In this document: piece by piece, positions 7,057 to 14,729 of the stretch | Layout of the letters: each line of letters begins with the position of its first letter | Numbering within the stretch: position 1 is the stretch's first letter | Assembly: GCA_900552475.1 (NCBI GenBank) | Contig: USAC01000017.1 | Span: forward strand, 1-29,439 | Source: an uncultured Eubacteriales bacterium | Lineage (GTDB): Bacteria; Bacillota; Clostridia; Oscillospirales; Oscillospiraceae | Length of the DNA: 29,439 bases | Direction of reading: 5' to 3' | The notes under the pieces: generated by a model | What the model was told of the DNA's origin: nothing | Seen by the model: only the letters and a program-made list of their open reading frames with translations | Databases searched by the model: none | Program-made: the position numbers and the translations under genes

Positions 7057-7839
7057 TTATCCCTTCTTTCTCAAAAATCTGGTGCCGACGGGCTTGCCGT
7101 CCGCGATGTCATAGAGCAGTTCGGGCTTGCTGCCGTTGGCGATGACCATCTCGCAGCCCGCCTCCGCCGCGATGACCGCGGCGTTGAGCTTCGTGACCAT
7201 GCCGCCCGTCCCGAGCGCGGAGCCCTTGCCCCCGGCGAGGGCGTAGATGTGCTCGTCGACCGTCCCGACCACGGGAATGATCTTCGCGTCGGGATTCTCG
7301 TGCGGGTCGCTGTCATACAGCCCGTCGATGTCCGACAGCAGCACCAGCAGATCCGCCCCGATGGCGGCGGCCACGATGGCCGAGAGGGTGTCGTTTTCGC
7401 CGATGGTGTTCTCCACGCCGATCTCGTCCGTCGCCACGGCGTCGTTTTCGTTGATGACCGGCAGCGCCCCCAGCTCCAGCAGGCGCGAGAGCGTGTTGCG
7501 CACGTTGCGGCTGCGTTGCTCGCTGCGGATGTCCTCACCGGTCAGCAGCAGCTGCGCCACGGTGTGGTTATACTCGGCGAAGAGCTTGTCGTAGACATAC
7601 ATCAGCTCGCACTGGCCGACGGCGGCGGCCGCCTGCTTGCCCGGCATATCCGCCGGGCGGCCGGGCAGGTTGAGCTTGCCGACGCCCATGCCGATGGCGC
7701 CGGAGGAGACGAGAATGATCTCGTGGCCCGCGTTTTTCAGATCGCTGAGCACCTTGCAGAGCTTTTCCACCCGCTGAATATTCAGTCTCCCCGTGGCATG
7801 CGCCAGCGTGGAGGTTCCTATCTTGACCGTGATTCTCAT
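7057..7839 (-). CDS. proB: Glutamate 5-kinase, short form without PUA domain
   Basis: Phosphorylates glutamate with ATP, the first and usually feedback-regulated step of proline synthesis. The amino-acid-kinase domain is complete: VKIGTSTL at 5-12, VSSGAIGMG at 44-52, INENDAV around 129-135, and GTGGMVTKLNAA near 213-224. The protein stops at 260 residues, directly after the kinase domain, whereas the common bacterial form of about 365-370 residues carries a C-terminal PUA domain. The start is ATG at 7839 with GAAAGAGGT just upstream; an in-frame ATG 46 codons earlier lies in non-coding-like sequence. Short PUA-less ProB proteins are known, so this is probably functional rather than truncated. 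Confidence 0.95.
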   Translation of the reverse strand: MRITVKIGTSTLAHATGRLNIQRVEKLCKVLSDLKNAGHEIILVSSGAIGMGVGKLNLPGRPADMPGKQAAAAVGQCELMYVYDKLFAEYNHTVAQLLLTGEDIRSEQRSRNVRNTLSRLLELGALPVINENDAVATDEIGVENTIGENDTLSAIVAAAIGADLLVLLSDIDGLYDSDPHENPDAKIIPVVGTVDEHIYALAGGKGSALGTGGMVTKLNAAVIAAEAGCEMVIANGSKPELLYDIADGKPVGTRFLRKKG

Positions 7840-7870
7840 GGCACAGACCTCTTTCCTATCAGGTGGGTCT

Positions 7871-7899
7871 ATTATACTGCGCGTCCGCGTGGATTGCAC
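7871..7899 (-). promoter_or_regulatory. Probable sigma-A promoter of proBAC
   Basis: On the minus strand a perfect TATAAT (7876-7871) has GTGCAA (7899-7894) 17 bp upstream, 32 nt before the proB ATG. The -35 box is poor. No T-box leader is present between it and proB. Confidence 0.6.
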
Positions 7900-7930
7900 G
7901 TCTTTTTTCCGCTCAAGCGCCGCTAAGATC

Positions 7931-7959
7931 TTGATTTTCCGCCGACGCGGCGCTATAAT
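7931..7959 (+). promoter_or_regulatory. Sigma-A promoter of the GNAT gene
   Basis: TTGATT (7931-7936), 17 bp, TATAAT (7954-7959), 32 nt before the ATG. It faces away from the proB promoter across a 32-bp gap. Confidence 0.75.
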
Positions 7960-7991
7960 CGCTCTCAACACACGCACAGGGAGGAATCCAT

Positions 7992-8513
7992 ATGCATTTT
8001 GAGCGTCTTACGAGCGCGGACGATCCGCGCTTTTCGGCGGCCATGGAGGGCTACGCCGTGAGCTTCCCGCCGCACGAGCAGCGCGAGCCCGCCTCGCAGC
8101 GCACCATCATGACGGACCCGACATACCGGTTCAATCTCATCTATGACGGCGGCGCGCCCGTCGGCGCGATGCTCTGCTGGGAGACGGAGACGTTTATCTA
8201 CGTTGAGCACTTCTTCATCCTGCCGCACCTGCGCGGCCATGCCTGCGGCAGCCGCGCGCTGGCGCTGCTGGGCGGGCGCGGCAAGACCGTCATCCTCGAG
8301 ATCGACCCGCCGGCAGACGACGTCTCCCTCCGCCGCAGGGGCTTTTATGAGCGGGCGGGCTTTCACGAAAACCCGTACCGCCACGTCCACCCACCCTATC
8401 ACGCAGGAAACCGCGGTCACGACCTCGTGGTGATGTCCTATCCGCGCGCGATTTCGGAGGAGGAGTACCGGGCGTTCGCGGACTATCTCGCCGCGCGCGT
8501 CATGGCGCGCTGA
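7992..8513 (+). CDS. GNAT-family N-acetyltransferase
   Basis: A 173-residue protein with the GNAT fold pattern: a strand IYVEHFFILPHLRG (about 70-83) leads into RGHACG (82-87), which fits the acetyl-CoA pyrophosphate loop (R-x-x-G/A-x-G) with Ala at the usual Gly. A later GFYERAGFHENPY (about 117-129) is the usual beta6/beta7 segment. It would transfer an acetyl group from acetyl-CoA to an amine; the substrate is unknown. An AGGGAGGA site lies 6 nt before ATG. It is a single-gene unit between the proBAC and tRNA-Leu promoters, with no clear terminator of its own. Confidence 0.85.
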   Translation: MHFERLTSADDPRFSAAMEGYAVSFPPHEQREPASQRTIMTDPTYRFNLIYDGGAPVGAMLCWETETFIYVEHFFILPHLRGHACGSRALALLGGRGKTVILEIDPPADDVSLRRRGFYERAGFHENPYRHVHPPYHAGNRGHDLVVMSYPRAISEEEYRAFADYLAARVMAR

Positions 8514-8526
8514 GCGGAAAAAAGGC

Positions 8527-8555
8527 TTGCTTTTCCATACGACGTGCTTTATAAT
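8527..8555 (+). promoter_or_regulatory. Sigma-A promoter of tRNA-Leu
   Basis: TTGCTT (8527-8532), 17 bp, TATAAT (8550-8555), 20 nt before the mature tRNA 5' end. Confidence 0.8.
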
Positions 8556-8575
8556 ACTATGGTACATACGCACAG

Positions 8576-8661
8576 GCCGGTGTGATGGAATGGTAGACGT
8601 AGCGGATTCAAAATCCGCCGGGGGCGACTCCGTGTGGGTTCGAGTCCCACCACCGGCACCA
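8576..8661 (+). tRNA. tRNA-Leu (anticodon CAA)
   Basis: An 86-nt type II tRNA with acceptor arms GCCGGTG (8576-8582) and CACCGGC (8651-8657), discriminator A and encoded CCA (8659-8661). The anticodon stem GCGGA/TCCGC holds the loop TTCAAAA, giving CAA, which reads UUG leucine codons. A long variable arm, as expected for leucine, precedes the T arm GTGGG-TTCGAGT-CCCAC. It has its own promoter and terminator. Confidence 0.97.
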
Positions 8662-8706
8662 CGTCGGGGCAAAGTCCGCTTTGCCCCGACGCTTTTCATT
8701 TTTTTG
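8662..8706 (+). terminator. Terminator of tRNA-Leu
   Basis: A perfect 13-bp stem (8662-8674 with 8679-8691) with TCCG loop starts directly after the tRNA CCA and is followed by CTTTTCATTTTTTT. Confidence 0.92.
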
Positions 8707-8787
8707 CAAAAGGACAGTCTTCGCGTTGTCTCCGGCGGAAAAATCTGGTACACTATGGGAATCGAAGAAAACGGGAGGTGGTCTGCC

Positions 8788-10842
8788 GTGGCGGATCTGC
8801 AGACGGATGTGCGTTATATCAAGGGCGTCGGTGAGACGCGCGCGGCGGCGCTGGCGCGGCTCGGGATCCATACGCTGCGCGACCTAATCACGTTTTTCCC
8901 CCGCGGCTATGAGGACCGCACGCTCATGCGGCCCATCCGTGAGCTTGTTCCGGGCGAGAACGCCTGCGTCCGTGCGATGCTCGCCGCCGACCCGACGGGC
9001 CACCGCATCTCCGGCGGGCGCACCATCGTCAAGGCGCGCGCCGTCGACGACAGCGGCTCGCTCGAGCTGACGTTTTTCAACCAGGACTACCGCAAAAGCG
9101 GCCTCCACCGCGGCGAGACGTACATCTTCTATGGCCGCGTCGAGGGGACGAGCCTGCGCCGCCAGATGATCAACCCCATCCTCGAGCCGGAGGGGCGCCG
9201 GCAGCTGACGGGGCGCATCATGCCCATCTACCCGCTGACGGCCGGGGTCAGCCAGCTGCTGCTCTCGCGCGCCGTGCGGCAGGGGCTCGACGCCTGCCGC
9301 GAGCTGCTGCCGGACGTCCTGCCCGACGAGGTGCGCCGCGCCCACCAGCTGTGCTACATCGGCTTCGCCTATGAGAACATCCACTTTCCCGCCTCGCCTG
9401 AGGCGCTGGAGACGGCGCGCCGCCGTCTCGCCTTCGAGGAGCTGTTCCTGCTCACCTGCGGGCTGCAGCTGCTGCGCTCGCGGCGCAGGGACGTCGCGGG
9501 GCCTGCCTGCCGCGCGCTCGATATGGAGCCGTTTTATAAGCGCCTGCCCTTTGCGCTCACCGGGGCGCAGCGCCGCGCCGTCGGTGACGCCGTCGCCGAC
9601 ATGTGCGCGGGCCGCCCGATGAACCGTCTCTGTCAGGGCGACGTCGGCAGCGGCAAGACAATGGTCGCCGCCGCGTGCATCTGGTTCGCCGCCGAGAACG
9701 GCTGGCAGTCGGCGCTCATGGCCCCGACGGAGATTCTCGCGCGGCAGCATTACGAGAATCTCGCGCCGCTGTTCGCGCGGTTCTCGCTGCGCTGCGCGCT
9801 GCTCACGGGCTCTACGCGCGCAAAGGAGCGCCGCGAAATTCTCGCTGGGCTGCAGAGCGGGGAGATCGACCTCTGCATCGGCACCCATGCCCTCCTCACG
9901 CCCGACGTGCAGTACAGCCGGCTCGGCCTTGTCGTGACGGACGAGCAGCACCGCTTCGGCGTGAACCAGCGCGCCGCCCTCTCGCAGAAGGCGGAAAACC
10001 CGCACATGCTCGTCCTCTCCGCGACGCCCATCCCCCGCACGCTCGCCCTCATCATCTACGGCGACCTCGACGTCTCCGTGATCGACGAGCTGCCGCCCGG
10101 CCGCCAGAAAGTCGACACCTTCGCCGTTGGGGAGAGCTACCGCCGGCGCGTCTACGCATTTCTGCGCAAGCAGGTCGCCGCGGGGTATCAGGTGTTTGTT
10201 GTCTGCCCGCTTGTGCACAGCGGCGAGGAGGTGCCCGACGAGCGCAAGGCCGTCACCGCGTATGCAAAGCACCTGCAGGAGGAGGTCTTCCCCGACCTGC
10301 GCGTCGCCGTGCTCCACGGAAAGATGAAGCCGAAGGAGAAGGACGCGGTCATGTCCGCCTTCGCCGCGGGCGAGAGCGACATTCTCGTCTCCACCACGGT
10401 CATTGAGGTCGGCGTCGATGTGCCGAACGCGAACACCATGGTCGTCGAGAACGCCGAGCGCTTCGGCCTGAGCCAGCTGCACCAGCTGCGCGGGCGCGTC
10501 GGCCGCGGCAGCGCGAAGAGCTACTGCATCCTGCTCTCCGACACGCAGTCCGAGCAGACGCGCCAGCGGCTCAAGGTGCTCACGCAGACAAACGACGGCT
10601 TCCGCATCTCGGAGGAGGATCTGCGTCTGCGTGGGCCGGGCGACTTCTTCGGCCAGCGCCAGTACGGTCTGCCCGCGCTGCAGATCGCGGATCTCAGCTG
10701 CGACATGCGCGTGCTGACGGAAGCGCAGCAGGCCGCGCGCGAGCTCATGGCGCGCGACCCGGAACTGTCCGACCCTGTGCACGCGACGCTCCGCAGAAGA
10801 ATCCACGAGCTGTTCGAGCTGAACGCAGACAGCCTGAACTGA
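8788..10842 (+). CDS. recG: ATP-dependent DNA helicase RecG
   Basis: A 684-residue branched-DNA translocase that remodels stalled forks and Holliday junctions. The N-terminal wedge/OB region starts with the helix-hairpin segment YIKGVGETRAAALARLG (8-24). Helicase motifs follow: Walker A GDVGSGKTM at 284-292, DEQH (the RecG form of the DExH box) at 385-388, SATP at 411-414, and motif VI QLRGRVGRG near 567-575. The GTG at 8788 is chosen because GGGAGGTGG lies just upstream; longer in-frame starts would run through the tRNA-Leu gene or lack a ribosome site. Length matches the family. It probably has its own promoter between the tRNA terminator and 8780. Confidence 0.97.
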   Translation: MADLQTDVRYIKGVGETRAAALARLGIHTLRDLITFFPRGYEDRTLMRPIRELVPGENACVRAMLAADPTGHRISGGRTIVKARAVDDSGSLELTFFNQDYRKSGLHRGETYIFYGRVEGTSLRRQMINPILEPEGRRQLTGRIMPIYPLTAGVSQLLLSRAVRQGLDACRELLPDVLPDEVRRAHQLCYIGFAYENIHFPASPEALETARRRLAFEELFLLTCGLQLLRSRRRDVAGPACRALDMEPFYKRLPFALTGAQRRAVGDAVADMCAGRPMNRLCQGDVGSGKTMVAAACIWFAAENGWQSALMAPTEILARQHYENLAPLFARFSLRCALLTGSTRAKERREILAGLQSGEIDLCIGTHALLTPDVQYSRLGLVVTDEQHRFGVNQRAALSQKAENPHMLVLSATPIPRTLALIIYGDLDVSVIDELPPGRQKVDTFAVGESYRRRVYAFLRKQVAAGYQVFVVCPLVHSGEEVPDERKAVTAYAKHLQEEVFPDLRVAVLHGKMKPKEKDAVMSAFAAGESDILVSTTVIEVGVDVPNANTMVVENAERFGLSQLHQLRGRVGRGSAKSYCILLSDTQSEQTRQRLKVLTQTNDGFRISEEDLRLRGPGDFFGQRQYGLPALQIADLSCDMRVLTEAQQAARELMARDPELSDPVHATLRRRIHELFELNADSLN

Positions 10843-10843
10843 C

Positions 10844-10887
10844 AAAAAAGCAGCCCCGTTCCGGTGAATCCGGAACGGGGCTGCTTT
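10844..10887. terminator. Bidirectional terminator between recG and udp
   Basis: An 18-bp perfect stem (10847-10864 with 10870-10887) has a 5-base loop. A runs on the left give a good T-tract for the minus-strand udp transcript; the plus side has CTTTAAAAA, which is weaker. Confidence 0.88.
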
Positions 10888-10916
10888 AAAAACTGTCAAG
10901 TAAAAATACTTTTCAC

Positions 10917-11687
10917 TTATTTTGCCGCACGGTCTGCCTCGATCAGGAGCTTGAGCGCCTCGATGCCCACCTCGATGGCGGAGCTGGTGTCCTCGCTCAT
11001 GTCCTGATCGAGCCCGGCGGCCTCGCGCTCCTGGTTCCAGATCACATGGAAGCAGCTGCCGCAGCGGCAGCGCAGCGCGTCCGCCACGACGAACAGCGCC
11101 GCCGACTCCATCTCGCTGGCCTTGACGCCCAGACGCTTCCACGCCTCCCACTTGTTGAGCAGCTCGTAGGAGACGGGCATCTTCGCGGGGCTGTGCTGGC
11201 CGTAGAACGCGTCCTTGCACTGCACGACGCCGGTCTTATAGGGCTTGCCGAGGTTTTTGGCCGCCTGCACGAGCGCGCACGTCACGTCGAAGTTCGGCAC
11301 GGCGGGGTACTCGATGGGCGCGTACTCGCGGCTGGTATGCTCAAAGCGGATGGCGCCGGTCGCAACAACCACGTCGCCCGAGCGGACGTCGAGATCGATG
11401 CCGCCGCAGGTGCCGACACGGATAAACGTATCCGCGCCGATGTTGTGCAGCTCCTCCATCGCGATGGAGGCCGACGGCCCGCCGATGCCCGTCGAGCAGA
11501 CGGACACCTTCTCGCCGAGGAGTGTGCCGGTATAGATGGTGTATTCGCGGTTCTGCGCGACAAAATGTGCGTCGTCAAAATGGGCGGCGATGGCCTTGCA
11601 GCGGCCGGGATCGCCCGGCAGGATGCAATACCGGCCCACATCGCCCTCCACGCAGTGGATATGGAACTGTTTGTCCAGCTTCTGCAT
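10917..11687 (-). CDS. udp: Uridine phosphorylase
   Basis: A 256-residue nucleoside phosphorylase (PNP/UDP superfamily) that cleaves uridine with phosphate to uracil and ribose-1-phosphate. The phosphate-site motif GDPGRC is at 25-30, RVGTCGGI near 91-98, and the ribose/base-site signature SEMESAALFVVADAL near 190-204. Length and motifs fit Udp better than purine nucleoside phosphorylase, though substrate range should be treated as probable. AAAGGAG precedes the ATG. It is a single-gene unit. A cytidine deaminase at 18579 would supply uridine for the same pyrimidine-salvage route. Confidence 0.92.
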   Translation of the reverse strand: MQKLDKQFHIHCVEGDVGRYCILPGDPGRCKAIAAHFDDAHFVAQNREYTIYTGTLLGEKVSVCSTGIGGPSASIAMEELHNIGADTFIRVGTCGGIDLDVRSGDVVVATGAIRFEHTSREYAPIEYPAVPNFDVTCALVQAAKNLGKPYKTGVVQCKDAFYGQHSPAKMPVSYELLNKWEAWKRLGVKASEMESAALFVVADALRCRCGSCFHVIWNQEREAAGLDQDMSEDTSSAIEVGIEALKLLIEADRAAK

Positions 11688-11746
11688 AAGATCGTCTCCT
11701 TTAAGTCAGGTTCCACCCGCGAAAGGCGGCGGATTCGAAAACAGTT

Positions 11747-11774
11747 TGTATAATTCAGCCAAAATAGTACAAAA
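11747..11774 (-). promoter_or_regulatory. Possible promoter of udp
   Basis: On the minus strand TTTTGT (11774-11769), 16 bp, TATACA (11752-11747), about 60 nt before the udp ATG. Both boxes are imperfect. The local AT-richness stands out from the neighbouring GC-rich DNA. Confidence 0.45.
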
Positions 11775-11904
11775 TGTGATGGAATGTACCCGTTTATTAT
11801 ATCGGATTTGCGCGGAAAAAGCAAGCGCACCCCGCGGCGGCAGAAATTTCCGGCCCGCAAACGCCGCGCGCGGCAAATACTATCTCCGAAGGGAGGAGAG
11901 ACGG

Positions 11905-12039
11905 ATGCAGAAGGCGCTTGCTTTCATTCTGGCCATCGTGCTGACGCTGGGGCTCGCGGCCTGCAGCGGCGACGAGCGCGAGCCAAACAGCCCCGAGCCG
12001 GGTACGGTCTGGGACGCCGGGCAGGATTCCGGGAACTGA
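11905..12039 (+). CDS. 44-residue predicted lipoprotein
   Basis: A very small gene with a strong GGGAGGAGAG site 5 nt before ATG. The product begins MQKALAFILAIVLTLGLAAC, a textbook lipoprotein signal with lipobox LAAC and Cys20. Only 24 residues remain, rich in Asp, Glu, Pro and Gly, so the mature product would be a lipid-anchored acidic peptide of about 25 residues. A hairpin begins at its TGA stop. I know no family for it. It could be a genuine small lipoprotein or the leftover 5' end of a decayed gene; the intact ribosome site, start, signal and terminator favour a real gene. No good promoter was seen between 11790 and 11890. Confidence 0.65.
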   Translation: MQKALAFILAIVLTLGLAACSGDEREPNSPEPGTVWDAGQDSGN

Positions 12040-12081
12040 CGGGATAGAAGCGGGGGCCGAAAGGCGCCCGCTTCTATCCCG
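12040..12081. terminator. Shared hairpin between the small lipoprotein and feoB
   Basis: A perfect 15-bp stem (12040-12054 with 12067-12081) encloses a 12-base GC-rich loop. It includes the TAG stop of feoB (12074-12076) and begins at the lipoprotein stop. There is no strong T-tract on either side. Confidence 0.6.
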
Positions 12082-14086
12082 TTAAACCCATTAAAAAATT
12101 CGCCAATATACACAGCACCGCGCCCATCCCCAGCGGGAGCAGGAAGCCCACCGCCGTCCAGCGCAGACTCCCCGTCTCACGCCGGATGGTCAGCACCGTC
12201 GTCCCGCACGGGAAGTGCATCAGGCACAGCAGCACCATGCAGACCGCCGTCCGCGCCGTCCAGCCGTTCACCGTGAAGACGGTCTGCAGCTCGCCGAGCC
12301 CCGCGCAGGCCGTGAGACTGCCCGCCTGCAGATACCCCATCAGCAGGATCGGCAGCACAATCTCGTTTGCGGGAAAGCCGAGCACAAACGCCAGCAGGAT
12401 CATCCCGTCCAGTCCCATCAGCCGCCCCAGCGGGTCGAGCCACCCCGCGGCCAGCGTCAGCACCGGCACGCCGCCCGCGCGGACGTTCGCGAGCACCCAG
12501 ATGAGCAGCCCCATCGGCGCGGCGACCGTCACCGCCCGCCCGAGGACGAAGAGCGTCCGGTCGAGGAGCGAGCGCACGAGCACGCGCCCGATCTGCGGCA
12601 TCCGGTACGGCGGCAGCTCCAGCGAAAACGCCGACGGCTCGCCGCGCAGCACCGTCGATGACAAAAGCCGCGAGGCCAGCAGCGTCATCGCCACCGAAAA
12701 CAGGATCACCAGCAGGAAAAGCCCCGTCGCGAGCAGCGTCCGCCCCGCGCCCCGGCTCCCGCCGAGGAAAAACAGGCTGATGAGCGCGAGCAGCGTCGGG
12801 AACCGCCCGTTGCAGGGCACAAAGCAGTTCGAGAGGATGGCGACGAGCCGCTCGCGCGGGCTGTCGATGATGCGGCATCCCGTCACGCCGCAGGCATTGC
12901 AGCCGAAGCCCATGCACATCGTCAGGCTCTGCCGCCCGTGCGCCCCCGCCGCGCGGAAGAGCCTGTCGAGGTTGAACGCCACGCGCGGCAGATACCCCGC
13001 GTCCTCGAGCAGCGTGAACAGCGGGAAGAAAATCGCCATCGGCGGCAGCATTACCGCCGTGACCCACGCGGCCGTCCGGTAGACCCCATCCACTGTCGCG
13101 CCCTGCAGCCAGAGCGGCGCACCCAGCTGCGCGAGCAGGCCGCGCAGCGGCTCCTGCAGGCCCAGCAGCCAGCGGCTGAGCAGCTCCGACGGGACGTTCG
13201 CGCCCCGGATCGTGAGATACAGCACACCCGCCAGCAGCAGGAGCATCGCCGGGATTCCCGCCCGCCGCGAGGTGAGCAGGCGGTCGATCCGCCGGTCGCG
13301 CGTATGCCCGCGCTGCGGATCGACGCGCACGCAGCCGCCCGCGATCTCCTCCGCCGCGCGCACGACGGACGCGGCGAGACTGTCCGAGAGCGCCTGCCCC
13401 GCAAGGCCCGCCTCGTCGAGCACGACCCGCGCACGCCCCCACGCCTCGTAATACGGCGCATCCGGCGCCGCTCCGCGCTCGAGCAGCGCCAGCGCCCGCA
13501 TCCGGTCGCCGTCCAGCGCCGGGGCCAGCCGTGCAAGCGCCCGCTCGACGGGAACGTCATAGCGCAGCTGCCACGCATCCGTCTGCGCGGGCTCCTCCGC
13601 TGCCGCTGCCACGGCGTCCCGGAGTTCGTCCAGCCCACGTCCGCTGCGCGCTGCCATGCCGACGACCGGCGCGCACACCCGCGCGGAAAGCCGCGCGAGG
13701 TCGACCTCGATCCCCTTCTTCTCCGCCTCGTCCAAGAGGTTCACGCACAGCACCATCCGCGCCGTCCGCTGCCGGATCTGCAGCGCGAGGGCGAGACTGC
13801 GGCGCAGACACGTCGCGTCCGTCACGACGACGACCACCCGCGCCCCGCCGCACGCGAGAAAGTCCCGCGCGATCTCCTCCTCCGGAGAGTCTGCCGCGAG
13901 CGAGTACGTCCCCGGCAGGTCGACGAGCCGGAAACGCCGCTCCCGCCATACATACTGTCCCTCCGCCAGCGCCACGGTCTTGCCCGGCCAGTTGCCGGTG
14001 TGCTGGTGCAGGCCGGTCAGGGCATTGAATACCGTGGATTTGCCCACGTTCGGATTCCCCGCGAGGGCGACCACCGTCTCCTCCAT
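12074..14086 (-). CDS. feoB: Ferrous iron transport protein B
   Basis: A 670-residue GTPase-coupled Fe(II) transporter of the cytoplasmic membrane. The N-terminal G domain shows G1 GNPNVGKS at 10-17, G3 DLPGTYSL near 56-63, a G4 variant NLLD (NxxD) near 116-119, and a G5-like MAARSGRG. The membrane part has gate motifs, with CMGFGCNACGVTGCRI in the first Gate region and a second Gate segment near the C-terminus. ATG at 14086 is chosen because AAGGAGAG lies 9 nt upstream; longer in-frame starts lack a site. No feoA is adjacent; a stand-alone FeoA is encoded at 19027-19254. No clear promoter or Fur-type box could be assigned with confidence. Confidence 0.95.
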   Translation of the reverse strand: MEETVVALAGNPNVGKSTVFNALTGLHQHTGNWPGKTVALAEGQYVWRERRFRLVDLPGTYSLAADSPEEEIARDFLACGGARVVVVVTDATCLRRSLALALQIRQRTARMVLCVNLLDEAEKKGIEVDLARLSARVCAPVVGMAARSGRGLDELRDAVAAAAEEPAQTDAWQLRYDVPVERALARLAPALDGDRMRALALLERGAAPDAPYYEAWGRARVVLDEAGLAGQALSDSLAASVVRAAEEIAGGCVRVDPQRGHTRDRRIDRLLTSRRAGIPAMLLLLAGVLYLTIRGANVPSELLSRWLLGLQEPLRGLLAQLGAPLWLQGATVDGVYRTAAWVTAVMLPPMAIFFPLFTLLEDAGYLPRVAFNLDRLFRAAGAHGRQSLTMCMGFGCNACGVTGCRIIDSPRERLVAILSNCFVPCNGRFPTLLALISLFFLGGSRGAGRTLLATGLFLLVILFSVAMTLLASRLLSSTVLRGEPSAFSLELPPYRMPQIGRVLVRSLLDRTLFVLGRAVTVAAPMGLLIWVLANVRAGGVPVLTLAAGWLDPLGRLMGLDGMILLAFVLGFPANEIVLPILLMGYLQAGSLTACAGLGELQTVFTVNGWTARTAVCMVLLCLMHFPCGTTVLTIRRETGSLRWTAVGFLLPLGMGAVLCILANFLMGLTG

Positions 14087-14152
14087 GTGCCGTCTCTCCT
14101 TCCGCGCTGTATTTCCCGCCATTCTATGTCCCCACCGCCGCGCGCGTGCAGA

Positions 14153-14169
14153 GTTCACAAATTGTTCAC
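14153..14169. promoter_or_regulatory. GTTCAC direct repeat in the feoB-marR divergent region
   Basis: GTTCAC occurs at 14153-14158 and 14164-14169, exactly 11 bp apart, and the spacer forms the palindrome ACAAATTGT. It lies 67 bp upstream of feoB and just upstream of the marR -35 box. An operator role is only a guess. Confidence 0.3.
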
Positions 14170-14190
14170 CGGGAAGCGGACGGCGCGGGC

Positions 14191-14219
14191 TTGACGTTTG
14201 CGTGCAATCGTGCTATTAT
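14191..14219 (+). promoter_or_regulatory. Sigma-A promoter of the marR-ABC exporter operon
   Basis: TTGACG (14191-14196), 17 bp, TATTAT (14214-14219), 51 nt before the marR ATG. Confidence 0.85.
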
Positions 14220-14246
14220 TTCGCATGCTAACATTTAGTGTGCTAA
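14211..14246 (+). promoter_or_regulatory. Three 15-bp-phased TGCTA(A/T) repeats, candidate MarR operator
   Basis: TGCTAT at 14211, TGCTAA at 14226 and TGCTAA at 14241 are each spaced 15 bp. The first overlaps the -10 box and the others cover the transcription start, a suitable place for autorepression by the MarR protein encoded next. MarR operators are usually palindromes, so direct repeats are atypical. Confidence 0.45.
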
Positions 14247-14270
14247 TTTTTAAAGAAGGAGGCGACCCGG

Positions 14271-14729
14271 ATGCACCCGGATCATATCCCGGACGGCTTC
14301 GGCCCGCTGCTGGGCTACTGCGACCATCAGGCCTGCCGCCTGATGGTGCGGCGGCTGCGGCGCTTCGACGTCTCGCCCATGCAGTGCCGAACGCTGACGT
14401 ACCTGCACCGCCAGACGGGCGACGTGACGCAGAAGATGCTCCAGCAGCACCTGATGGTGCGCCCCTCCACGGTCAACGGCATCGTCGACCGGCTCGAGGA
14501 GAAGGGGCTCGTCACCCGCAGCACCGGCAAGACAGACGGCCGCTGCCGGATCCTGCACCTGACGGAAAAGGGCAAACACTTCAACGACGATTTCACCACC
14601 ATCGTCCGCGAGGTAAACGAGGAAATTGAGCATTGCTTCACCCGCGAGGAGGTCGCGCAGATGCGCGAGCTGCTGCTGCGGCTGGCCGAGAGCCTGCGTG
14701 AAGCAACGGAAAAGGAGGACTCTGAATGA
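14271..14729 (+). CDS. MarR-family transcriptional regulator
   Basis: A 152-residue winged-helix regulator. The recognition region is visible as VTQKMLQQHLMVRPSTVNGIVDRLEEKGLVTR-type sequence around 51-83, followed by the wing (KTDGRCRILHLTEKG, about 86-100) and a C-terminal helix for dimerisation. It sits at the head of an operon: its stop overlaps the start of the first ABC exporter gene by 4 nt (ATGA). The ribosome site GAAGGAGG is strong. By analogy with this common arrangement it probably represses the exporter and itself until it binds a drug-like ligand; the ligand is unknown. Confidence 0.9.
   Translation: MHPDHIPDGFGPLLGYCDHQACRLMVRRLRRFDVSPMQCRTLTYLHRQTGDVTQKMLQQHLMVRPSTVNGIVDRLEEKGLVTRSTGKTDGRCRILHLTEKGKHFNDDFTTIVREVNEEIEHCFTREEVAQMRELLLRLAESLREATEKEDSE

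Noticed and set aside
8527..8787. N-terminal extension of recG
   Set aside because: It would translate the tRNA-Leu gene and its terminator; the GTG at 8788 has a proper ribosome site.
8884..11220. Long minus-strand open frame opposite recG
   Set aside because: Antisense shadow of recG with low-complexity Arg/Ala/Val/Glu sequence and no recognisable domain; it also crosses the recG-udp terminator.
14121..14149. Promoter of feoB with TAGAAT
   Set aside because: The -10-like box has no acceptable -35 hexamer at 16-18 bp, so no promoter was called.
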